Origin: Promethearchaeati archaeon
GTDB lineage: Archaea > Asgardarchaeota > Heimdallarchaeia > Heimdallarchaeales > Heimdallarchaeaceae
Direction: 5' to 3'
Length of the DNA stretch: 34,283 nucleotides
Assembly (NCBI GenBank): GCA_013166775.1
Contig: JABLTJ010000034.1
Span: 1 to 34,283 of the forward strand
Position 1 is the first letter of the stretch, and each line of letters begins with the position of its first letter. Position numbers and translations under genes: made by a program. The notes beneath the pieces are model-generated. The model made no database searches, had not been told where the DNA came from, and saw nothing but the letters and a program-made list of their open reading frames with translations. Positions 27,280-34,283 of this stretch are shown piece by piece.

Positions 27280-27423
27280 TTTTCGTTTGTCTTTTACTTA
27301 ATTGATTCCAAATTACTAATTATTCTATTCGTAAATAAATATATTTCAGATGACTTTCAATGAATTCTCATTTTGACTTATTGTGTGATTAAGTTAATTG
27401 TGATGATAATATAAACAATCATT

Positions 27424-30400
27424 TTATTTTCTAACGATCGAATTTATTTCATCTTCAACTTTTTGACATCTATTTATAAGATTTATATCTCCTAATTCTT
27501 GAGCAAATGCTTGCGCGGCTTCCACTTCGGTTTTGGCGTCAACCAAATGATCTAATGCTACATCAGCTTCACTTGCTTTTCTATAGCGAACAAGTAATAA
27601 TTCAATTCGATTAAGGATTTGTTTTATTGTTTCTTCATTATAGAAATAAACTAGTTGATCTTTTATATGGTATGAGAATTTCTTTTTGTTTTGGAGTTCC
27701 TCTAACAATAACCTCATATCAGTTGGGCTAATATTTAACTCATCACAGATGTCATCTATAGGCATTTCATTTTTAACCAATTGTTTTCTCTTCAAGTATC
27801 GTTTTATAATGACAATTGACTTACTATTGTGCTTGACTACTCCTCTTATAGTTAAGACTAATGTTAAAACAACAAAGATGCCTATTGCAGTAATTATTGA
27901 ATATGTTTTGATATTCTTACTTCTTGGATTATCTTTTGAATCTAATGGATCTGTTCCGGCATCTATTTCAGCTTTATCAGTAAAACCATCATAGTCGGAA
28001 TCCTCAGCATTTGGGTTTGTTCCATAAACATTTACTTCCTGCCCATCTGTTAGTTGATCATCATCGCTATCATCATCGTATGGGTCTGTGTTATTCTGAT
28101 ACTCTTCATAATTCGTTAGATCATCCGAATCGTAATCAGCATTTGCATCAGGGATCGTTGCATACGTTCCTTGGTCTACTTCCCATTTATCAGGTAATAG
28201 ATCAGAATCCGTATCGCTGTTTTGCGGATTGGTTCCTTCTGTATATTCCTCAAGATTAGTTAACCCGTCAAAATCATCATCTTCAGAAGCATCACTATTA
28301 TCTAATGGGTCCAAACCATTATTCTGCTCCCAACCATCGGGCATGGAATCATTATCAGAATCAAAATTATCTGGTTCTGTTCCTAACAAGTATTCTTCTA
28401 AATTAGTTAGTTCATCACTATCGTAATCATCTGCAGTATCATTAGAATTTGGATCTAGATTATGATTCACTTCAAAATCATCTGGCATAGTATCAGAATC
28501 AGCGTCTATGGTTGTAGGGTCAGTTAAATGAGTATTAATCTCATCTAAATCTGATAAGGAATCACCATCGGAATCTGCACTATTAGGATTTGTATAGAAA
28601 CCATCTGAGCCAAGAGTTATTTCTTCAAAATCGTTTATCCCATCAGAATCTGAGTCGGCATTTGTAGCGTTTGTTACAAAATAACCTGTTAAATTGCTAT
28701 AAGGATTTAATGGCTGATAATATCCTAGGATTTCTTCTCCGTCTAGTAATGAATCATCGTCCGTGTCATCGTCAAATGGATCAGTTTCGTATGTTATTAT
28801 TTCTAATCCATCGAGTAGTTGATCATTATCAGTATCATTTACTAGTGGGTTGGTTCCCTCAAGATATTCTTGATAATCATTCAAGTAATCATTGTCTGTA
28901 TCGTTTAGATTTGGATCTGTTAGAAAACCATCTATTCCCAGTGTCATTTCCTCGTCATCTGTCAAGCCATCTTGGTCACTATCATTATCAATCGGATTTG
29001 TGAAGCTAATATAAATCTCATAATAATCAGTATACCCATCTCCGTCCGAATCTGGATTTGTTGCATTTGTTATCCACCCATCTACTCCGAGTATAACCTC
29101 CTCTCCGTCTGAAATTAAATCACTGTCTGTATCGTTGTTTAAAGGTTCAGTAAAATACGTATGCACTTCTATTCCATCTAGTAAAGTATCATTATCACAA
29201 TCTATATCCCATGGATCAGTCAAATAGAATAATTCCTCTCCGTCTAATAACTGGTCATTATCGCTGTCGCTATCGTTAGCTAAGGTAATGTATCCATCTA
29301 TCCCTGGAACAATCTCTTCATTATCATCCAATCCATCCGAATCAGTATCGTCATCTACAGGACTAGTATGGCTTACATCAATTTCATAATTATCAGCTAA
29401 ATTATCTCCGTCGGAATCGCTATCCGCAGGATCAGTTATCCACCCATTAACCCCTAGAATAACTTCCTCCCCATCCCAAATAGTATCACCATCCGAGTCC
29501 ACATCCCAAGGATCCGTTGAATAGGTTAACTCAGCACCATCATTCAAACCATCAAAATCACTGTCAGGGTTCGTTGCATTTGTTATGTAATTATCAACTC
29601 CCAGGAAGACCTCTTCATAATCATCAAGATTATCATTATCGGTGTCGCTATCAAGTGGATCCGTCAAGTAGGTGTAATATTCCTCTCCATCCGTCAAATT
29701 ATCATCATCGCTGTCTGGATCATTCGGATTTGTTCCTAGTTCACTCTCCTTATTATCTCTCAAACCATCCCCGTCTGTGTCTGGTGATGGTATTGACAAC
29801 GGATCATTAGGATCACTGTCAGCGTCAATTTCCTCCCAGTCCGAGTAAGTATCCTCGTCTGAATCGCTGTCCATTGGATCAGTTAAATAGAGATGAACTT
29901 CTTCCCCGTCTAATAAATGGTCACTATCAGAATCGTTATCGTATGGATCACTACCGGCAAAATACACTTCTCCCCAATCATTCAGTAAATCATTATCGTA
30001 ATCACTATCAGTATGATTCGTACCAAAATAGGTTTGTTCTGTTAAATCATCTATTCCATCGAAATCTGTGTCTTTCCATCCTGTATGAAAGATTGACCCT
30101 TTAAAGCAAGACCATGGACTTCCTCCGGATAGTGTAACATTCGTTAATTCTAATATGTAAAACATTCCTGTTTCTGTTCCAACCGTTACTTCTAAAATAC
30201 CATCATTATCAAGATCAGCTAAACAGGCAGCTGCTGCAATATCTCCTGTTAAATAACTCCATAGAAGTGTTCCATTGTAACTTAAACAATAAAGTTTAGT
30301 ATCTCTTGAACCAATAACCACCTCGTACTTTCCATCATTATTCAAATCTGCAATTGTTGGCGATGACGAAATAAACGTTGAACTAAGATAATAATCCCAT

Positions 30401-32754
30401 TCCTTTGCACCGGTATTATCAAGACAATAGACATAACCGTTATCACAACCAAAAACAATTTCCAGAACGCTATCTTGATCAATATCAAAAATACAAGGTG
30501 AAGTGCTTATATCTGCTGTAACCGGATAATTCCATTCTTCTGTCCCAGTGCTTGATATGCATTGTAATTTATTCAAGGCAGAACCAATAATTATTTCTTG
30601 TTGATTGTCATTATCAATATCTTCTATTGCTGGATTTGAAGCAATATATCCTCCTAACCCTACGTTCCATAAATCATTGCCAGTATAATCCAAGCAATAC
30701 ATATACCCAGATTCTGTCATCACAATTGTCTCGAGATAGTCATCACTGGTAATATTTGCTACTGAAGGTGAACATGAAAATCCAGATGCACTAAAGAAAT
30801 CCCATTTGTAAGTACCATCATAATTAAGACAGTAAATGTACCCATCCAAAGAACCGAAGATTATTTCGAAATAACCGTTACTATCAATATCTGCTACACA
30901 AGGCGAGGAGTATAATATTTGATCTCCTGTATTGTAATCCCATTCGTAATTACCAGTATGATCTATACAATAGAAATTACTATTATCAGCACCGAATAAT
31001 ATCTCCAATGTGCCATCTTTATCCAAATCTGCAACTGCAACTGAGGAGGTAATCTCAAAACCAACATTATAACTCCAAAGGGTAGTCCCAGTACCATTTA
31101 TGCAATACAATCTGTTATTGAATGGGAGTAAGATCTCATTCTTACCATCAAGATTGATATCAACAGCAGTTGGCGAAGCTTTTACATTTGAAGTTGTTGT
31201 CCTTGAATATCTTAAGGAGATACCCATCTCACCTTCTTCTTCTGGACCGGTGTAGGGAAAGTCTAACGGATCATTTGGATCCGAACCAAAATCAATCTCA
31301 ATCCAATCAGAATAGGTATCTCCATCCGAATCAGCATCATTTGGATCCGTTTCGTAATAGTAAAGTTCAACCCAATCCTTGAGATTATCAGAATCTGAAT
31401 CATCACTATTAGGATTGGTATTATAGAACCATTCTTCTGTTACATCGTCTATTGAATCACTGTCAGAATCAATGACTGCGTTATTTGTATTGCTTCCTCT
31501 AAAGGAGCCATAATAGACTTCGCCAGATTGCGTGACATCAGTTAGCTCCCAACAATAGACTTTCTGATCAGTATTACAACCGATTATTTCTAAAATACCA
31601 TCCCCTTCAAGGTCAACTACTGTTGGAGTATCAATAAAAAAACCATTCCCACAAAGATACTCAAATTCTAAACCACCTGTATGATTTATACAAACTAATT
31701 TATTGGCTTCATTACCGGTTATGATTTCAAAATCATTATCATCATCTATGTCAGCTATAACAGCAGAGGACATAGTATCACTCATAGAATATAACCAATC
31801 AGTAGAACCAGTATGAGTTAAGCAATACAAGCCATTACCAGTCCCAATAATAATTTCCTTTTGATTATCATCATCAATATCAACTACCACAGGTGAACCA
31901 TCTACTATACCAGTTGTGCCGTCTAAATCTCTCATCCATTCTAATGAGCCTGTTCGACTAATACAATAGACATCATCTGCTCCACCAACAATAACTTCTT
32001 TTGCACCATCTTTGTCAACGTCATTAATTATTGGAGAGGAATATTCCGTGCTTGATATGGCGTATTCCCACTGTTTTGCTCCAGTATGACTTAAGCAGTA
32101 AAGCTTATTATTGAAACTTACAAATACAACTTCTAAATATCCGTCATTATCTAAATCATCAATTGCAGGTGAACTCGCTATGGGTCCACCTGAATTAAAT
32201 GGTGACGACCAATCCTCATTACCATTTTTGTCTAAGCAATATAGATTATTATCTGCTGACCCTACTAAAATCTCCAACTCACCATCTTGATCAATATCAG
32301 CTATTGTTGGTGTCCCATCAATATTGCCACCTGTATCATACTGCCATAAAAATGCTCCATCTACATCATAGCATTCTATGTCATCACCTACACCAGTAAT
32401 TATCTCAAGATAACCATCATTAGTAATATCTGCAATAGCAGGTGTTGAGAGATCTGTTCCCCCAAGAGCTTGGGTCCAACGAAGAGTACCAATCGCATTA
32501 AAGCAAAATAGATTGTTGTTTCCATGTACAATTATTTCCATTTCGCCATCTTTATCTAAATCAGCTGTTTTTGGTGAATTGGTTAATGAATCTGTTGCCG
32601 AGACATCAAATGACCATCGTAGTGATATTCCTACAGCTTTGATTTCCATATCTTGAGGATCATTATCAAGTCCCCCTTCAACTTCAAGAATTAACGAAAT
32701 GCTTGAGATAACTAGCAAACCTACAAATATTATTGAGACTGCTCTTCCCTTCAA
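27424..32754 (-). CDS. Giant surface protein: two FG-GAP-type propellers, TSP3 stalk, one TM, cytoplasmic wHTH module
   Basis: This 1776-aa type-I membrane protein has a signal peptide (about 1-27), a first propeller of about seven blades (43-405), and a short TSP3 block (about 425-500). A second propeller follows (about 515-890), then a long TSP3 stalk (about 905-1600), a TM helix (1617-1641) and a ~135-aa cytoplasmic tail. The tail holds a wHTH (PIDDICDELNISPTDMRLLL, about 1666-1685, plus a hairpin ending YHIKDQLVYF) and a helical bundle (EVEAAQAFAQELGD). Blades carry DIDNDG/DLDKDG Ca-binding loops. The start is TTG behind AGGATG; a 16-bp palindrome and TATA box lie upstream. The tandem propeller heads suggest an intragenic duplication. 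It is probably a cell-surface adhesion or recognition receptor; its ligand is unknown. A GTPase pseudogene is divergent to it. Confidence 0.85.
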   Translation of the reverse strand: MKGRAVSIIFVGLLVISSISLILEVEGGLDNDPQDMEIKAVGISLRWSFDVSATDSLTNSPKTADLDKDGEMEIIVHGNNNLFCFNAIGTLRWTQALGGTDLSTPAIADITNDGYLEIITGVGDDIECYDVDGAFLWQYDTGGNIDGTPTIADIDQDGELEILVGSADNNLYCLDKNGNEDWSSPFNSGGPIASSPAIDDLDNDGYLEVVFVSFNNKLYCLSHTGAKQWEYAISSTEYSSPIINDVDKDGAKEVIVGGADDVYCISRTGSLEWMRDLDGTTGIVDGSPVVVDIDDDNQKEIIIGTGNGLYCLTHTGSTDWLYSMSDTMSSAVIADIDDDNDFEIITGNEANKLVCINHTGGLEFEYLCGNGFFIDTPTVVDLEGDGILEIIGCNTDQKVYCWELTDVTQSGEVYYGSFRGSNTNNAVIDSDSDSIDDVTEEWFYNTNPNSDDSDSDNLKDWVELYYYETDPNDADSDGDTYSDWIEIDFGSDPNDPLDFPYTGPEEEGEMGISLRYSRTTTSNVKASPTAVDINLDGKNEILLPFNNRLYCINGTGTTLWSYNVGFEITSSVAVADLDKDGTLEILFGADNSNFYCIDHTGNYEWDYNTGDQILYSSPCVADIDSNGYFEIIFGSLDGYIYCLNYDGTYKWDFFSASGFSCSPSVANITSDDYLETIVMTESGYMYCLDYTGNDLWNVGLGGYIASNPAIEDIDNDNQQEIIIGSALNKLQCISSTGTEEWNYPVTADISTSPCIFDIDQDSVLEIVFGCDNGYVYCLDNTGAKEWDYYLSSTFISSSPTIADLNNDGKYEVVIGSRDTKLYCLSYNGTLLWSYLTGDIAAAACLADLDNDGILEVTVGTETGMFYILELTNVTLSGGSPWSCFKGSIFHTGWKDTDFDGIDDLTEQTYFGTNHTDSDYDNDLLNDWGEVYFAGSDPYDNDSDSDHLLDGEEVHLYLTDPMDSDSDEDTYSDWEEIDADSDPNDPLSIPSPDTDGDGLRDNKESELGTNPNDPDSDDDNLTDGEEYYTYLTDPLDSDTDNDNLDDYEEVFLGVDNYITNATNPDSDFDGLNDGAELTYSTDPWDVDSDGDTIWDGEEVILGVNGWITDPADSDSDGDNLADNYEIDVSHTSPVDDDTDSDGLDDNEEIVPGIDGYITLANDSDSDNDQLLDGEELFYLTDPWDIDCDNDTLLDGIEVHTYFTEPLNNDTDSDLISDGEEVILGVDGWITNATNPDSDGDGYTDYYEIYISFTNPIDNDSDQDGLTDDEEMTLGIDGFLTDPNLNDTDNDYLNDYQEYLEGTNPLVNDTDNDQLLDGLEIITYETDPFDDDTDDDSLLDGEEILGYYQPLNPYSNLTGYFVTNATNADSDSDGINDFEEITLGSDGFYTNPNSADSDGDSLSDLDEINTHLTDPTTIDADSDTMPDDFEVNHNLDPNSNDTADDYDSDELTNLEEYLLGTEPDNFDSDNDSMPDGWEQNNGLDPLDNSDASEDDDFDGLTNLEEYTEGTNPQNSDTDSDLLPDKWEVDQGTYATIPDANADYDSDDLTNYEEYQNNTDPYDDDSDDDQLTDGQEVNVYGTNPNAEDSDYDGFTDKAEIDAGTDPLDSKDNPRSKNIKTYSIITAIGIFVVLTLVLTIRGVVKHNSKSIVIIKRYLKRKQLVKNEMPIDDICDELNISPTDMRLLLEELQNKKKFSYHIKDQLVYFYNEETIKQILNRIELLLVRYRKASEADVALDHLVDAKTEVEAAQAFAQELGDINLINRCQKVEDEINSIVRK
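27955..30080 (-). repeat. TSP3-type Ca-binding repeat array in the 1776-aa protein
   Basis: About 28-30 Asp-rich units of the DxDxDGLxDxxE type follow the second propeller. The membrane-proximal part, including an unusual insert [16 protein letters not shown], closely matches the corresponding part of the 1469-aa protein. A shorter block of the same repeat (about 31260-31480) separates the two propellers. Confidence 0.85.
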
Positions 32755-32815
32755 AAGTAAGACATCCTATAATTGATCTCTACTATTCAAATTAACTTCC
32801 ATACTAAATTAATTT

Positions 32816-32831
32816 TATCCAAATTTGGATA
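32816..32831. promoter_or_regulatory. Perfect 16-bp palindrome, operator candidate
   Basis: TATCCAAATTTGGATA is identical to its reverse complement. It lies 62 bp before the TTG of the 1776-aa gene, close to the transcription start predicted from the TATA-like element at 32856-32866. A second palindrome with related half-sites, GGATTAATCC, lies at 32846-32855. Binding there would block transcription of the surface protein and perhaps of the divergent GTPase relic. Confidence 0.45.
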
Positions 32832-32855
32832 CAAAAACTTGAAAGGGATTAATCC

Positions 32856-32866
32856 TTATAAATTAA
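32856..32866. promoter_or_regulatory. TATA-like element shared by divergent genes
   Basis: TTATAAATTAA reads as a TATA box in both directions. Leftwards it would place a start near 32830 for the 1776-aa surface gene. Rightwards it would start near 32885-32890, about 30 bp before the ATG of the GTPase pseudogene. Confidence 0.4.
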
Positions 32867-32917
32867 TTTGAGTGATTTATCTGTAAATGATTAATATTAA
32901 ATTATTTTGGGATTTGA

Positions 32918-33370
32918 ATGAAAACTGAAATACTAGCCGTTGGAAAGCATGCTGTAGGAAGAATGGTTTATTTAATGGCACTTTTTCAGGAATTAAATCG
33001 GAGCTATTATAGTGACTTAGTACTCGATACAACTAACGATAAATTGAAACAACTGTATAATTTATTAGCTGATTTATAAAAAAAACAAGATTGGCCTTTA
33101 GCTACAGACTATAGATCTTTTCGTGGTCATAACTTCAATTTATGTAAAAGTGAAAAGGATAAGATAAAAATTGTAGCCAATTCCATCTTCTTCTATTTAA
33201 CAAGTGAGATGTATATGGAAAGGTTTTCTACAATAAATGCCAAAAAAGGGTATTATGATATACCAGATGAAATAATAATTGAAAATGATAAAGATGATAG
33301 TATAAAATTTATTTATAAATTTACAGATAAATTAGTAGATCAAAATGCTGTTCTTATGATTTTAATTTGA
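32918..33370 (+). pseudogene. Truncated DO-GTPase pseudogene with in-frame stop
   Basis: Reading from ATG 32918 gives a protein whose start GKHAVGRMVYLMALFQEL lines up with the P-loop region GIPQAGKTVYLSVLFGEI of the GTPase at 10627-11421. Beyond a TAA stop at 33077-33079 the same frame continues, with WPLATDYRS aligning to LPEMTDRRS of the other GTPase, then a degraded switch strand (IVANSIFFYL). It ends at the residues just before the conserved VDPNPIG strand, where the acyltransferase fragment begins (33351). The P-loop has lost the Lys-Thr pair (Arg-Met instead). So it is non-functional: a nonsense mutation, a degenerate nucleotide site and loss of the 3' half. It shows that a DO-GTPase gene once lay divergent to the receptor gene. 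Confidence 0.75.
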
Positions 33371-33714
33371 ATTATTGATTCTACACTTGGGTCTATTTGA
33401 TAGAGAACAATTTTTATTATTTCAGCTTCAGGATTATCTGATTTAATTAATGTGAAATAATTAAGTTCGTCGAGGTCATCTCTTCTCTCCCAATATGTTC
33501 TCTTGCGATTTATAACATACTTGCAACCAAGAACAGGTTCTGCATCCATTGTTAATCGAACGGTTTTTTTCATTCGCTCAGAATCAATATACCCGTTTAA
33601 GTGAAAAATGAAATTGATTTGCTGATCAGTTCCACTACGTAGCAAGTAATTTAGATTATCATTTGCTGACGCACGTATGCGTTTCGGGAACTCGCCCGAT
33701 TTATGGGTATACAT
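33340..33714 (-). pseudogene. Condensation-domain-like acyltransferase, N-terminal fragment
   Basis: The fragment encodes 124 aa, starting at ATG 33712-33714 with MYTHKSGEFPKRIRAS and continuing through the first beta strands (FIFHLNGYIDSERMKKTVRL). It breaks off at IIQIKIIRT, just before the catalytic HxxxDG motif, where unrelated sequence follows. Lacking the active site, it cannot work as an acyltransferase. Its intact 5' end shows what the frameshifted copy at 513-1812 should look like. Upstream, 10 bp beyond the repeat end, lies the stop of the iron-dehydrogenase gene, the likely ancestral neighbour. Confidence 0.8.
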
Positions 33715-33820
33715 CGACTAATCTCCTGGGACATAAAACTAGTATAATGCCAAAACTAGGTCTTCTAACGGTATGCTAGTTAAAAGAATTTTTCAAGTAG
33801 TAATTAAAAGGTAGCTCTAT
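33351..33820 (-). repeat. Direct repeat copy B (acyltransferase 5' part plus upstream region)
   Basis: This is the right-hand partner of 1451-1919 in the same orientation. It retains the undamaged reading frame of the first ~120 codons and the same upstream sequence ending GTAGCTCTAT (33811-33820). Beyond this point the iron-dehydrogenase gene begins on one side and the GTPase relic on the other. Confidence 0.85.
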
Positions 33821-33829
33821 AGGAAAAAA

Positions 33830-34283
33830 TTACACAGTTTTCAGCAAAATTCTGTAAAGTGCTTCATCTGAGAGTTTTACAGGATTGTATCCCATACTCG
33901 AAGATTTCTTTGCTTTCCCGATTATTTTCTCAAAGTACTTTTCTGAGAGTCCATATTTTGATAACTTTGGTATTTTCAGTAATCTTGAGATTTGTTCTGT
34001 ATATTCAATAACTCGATCTGCTGCTTCTCTAATATCGTCAAAAACGAGATCGACTAATAATTCGCCTAGTGTTGCATATTTAGCGAGTGTTTCGTTGAAT
34101 GGAATTTCAGCTATCATTTGTTGTATATTCTCTTCAATAACTGGTGAGAGTAATGCTCCGCACACAACACCATGTGGAATTCCAAGTATCCCTCCTATTG
34201 GAGAAGCAAATCCATGAACTGCACCGAGTCCAGCATTAGCTAAGCAAATTCCACTAAGTAAAGCAGCAAAAGCAAGATCCTCT
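33830..34283 (-). CDS. Iron-containing alcohol dehydrogenase, C-terminal part (cut by window edge)
   Basis: The frame runs open off the right edge of the window; 151 codons are present (frame from 34282). The visible part contains the metal/nucleotide-domain signature of group III (Fe-ADH) enzymes: LANAGLGAVHGFASPIGG, then GIPHGVVCGALLSP, with the two conserved His residues that ligate the metal. An all-helical C-terminus of usual length ends LYRILLKTV. These cytosolic enzymes reduce aldehydes or oxidise alcohols with NAD(P)H. The substrate cannot be inferred. The gene is read towards the acyltransferase fragment, 116 bp before it, and probably formed one transcription unit with the intact acyltransferase before the island appeared. 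Confidence 0.88.
   Translation of the reverse strand, partial: EDLAFAALLSGICLANAGLGAVHGFASPIGGILGIPHGVVCGALLSPVIEENIQQMIAEIPFNETLAKYATLGELLVDLVFDDIREAADRVIEYTEQISRLLKIPKLSKYGLSEKYFEKIIGKAKKSSSMGYNPVKLSDEALYRILLKTV

Larger units (their letters stand above)
1920..33350. mobile_element. Candidate genomic island between ~470-bp direct repeats (inferred)
   Basis: All the unusual genes lie between the two direct repeats. Deleting this block together with one repeat copy would restore an uninterrupted order on the minus strand: Fe-type alcohol dehydrogenase, acyltransferase, proline-racemase family gene. A truncated GTPase pseudogene ends exactly at the right junction (33350/33351). No integrase, transposase or tRNA attachment site was recognised in or beside the block. 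The mechanism could be recombination through a duplicated segment rather than a classical mobile element. The boundaries are seen; the insertion itself is inference. Confidence 0.4.

Noticed and set aside
21214..31382. Many plus-strand open frames opposite the TSP3 and propeller regions
   Set aside because: They are antisense shadows of Asp-rich repeats (GAT/GAC read backwards gives His/Ser/Tyr-rich frames). They have no ribosome binding sites and no recognisable domains.
1920..33350. Classical transposon, prophage or integrative element
   Set aside because: No transposase, integrase, capsid or replication gene and no tRNA gene was seen, and 470-bp flanking repeats are far longer than transposition target duplications.

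Overview
The window is an AT-rich, gene-dense archaeal segment. A paralogous ESCRT-III/Vps4 set, a pair of Ras-like P-loop GTPases with their partner protein, huge Ca2+-binding surface proteins, TATA-type promoters and Shine-Dalgarno-led TTG/GTG starts point to an Asgard archaeon (Promethearchaeota). That assignment is an inference; no rRNA or other marker gene is present.

Layout. (1) 1-1920, minus strand: the start of a proline-racemase-family gene (cut by the window edge) and a condensation-domain-like acyltransferase whose first ~45 codons are broken by two 1-nt deletions. (2) 2146-3896, plus: a TPR-like helical protein and a small helical protein, convergent with (3) 3901-12303, minus: a four-gene operon read leftwards, with two double-GTPase (DO-GTPase) type small GTPases, a 1108-aa GTPase-associated protein (GAP1-like) and a 1107-aa beta-propeller/coiled-coil/Ig-like/helical protein. 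(4) 12475-18187, plus, divergent from (3) across a 171-bp promoter region: two ESCRT-III-like proteins, an MIT-AAA Vps4-like ATPase, two unknown helical proteins and an intracellular subtilisin. (5) 18587-20329, plus: remains of a polytopic membrane protein with an internal duplication, broken by in-frame stops, followed by a 194-aa winged-helix/helical-bundle reading frame. (6) 20508-32754, minus: three large type-I membrane proteins with a signal peptide or anchor, beta-propeller(s), thrombospondin type 3 (TSP3) Ca-binding repeats, one TM helix and a cytoplasmic wHTH plus helical bundle. (7) 32918-33370, plus: a truncated, stop-containing DO-GTPase pseudogene. (8) 33351-33820: a second, truncated copy of the acyltransferase 5' part, then (9) the 3' part of an iron-containing alcohol dehydrogenase.

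How it may work together. The same cytoplasmic wHTH/helical module ends four different membrane-protein reading frames (5 and 6), and a DO-GTPase relic lies divergent to the largest receptor gene. This links the surface receptors to the GTPase/GAP1 plus ESCRT-III/Vps4/protease block. My working model, an inference, is a receptor-controlled membrane-remodelling or conflict system: surface propeller/TSP3 proteins sense or bind, the GTPase/GAP1 set switches, and the ESCRT-III/Vps4 and subtilisin products act at the inner membrane.

The block 1920-33350 lies between two ~470-bp direct copies of the acyltransferase 5' region. Removing it rejoins Fe-ADH, acyltransferase and racemase in one direction, so the whole system may be an inserted genomic island. 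No tRNA, rRNA, CRISPR array, transposase or integrase was seen.
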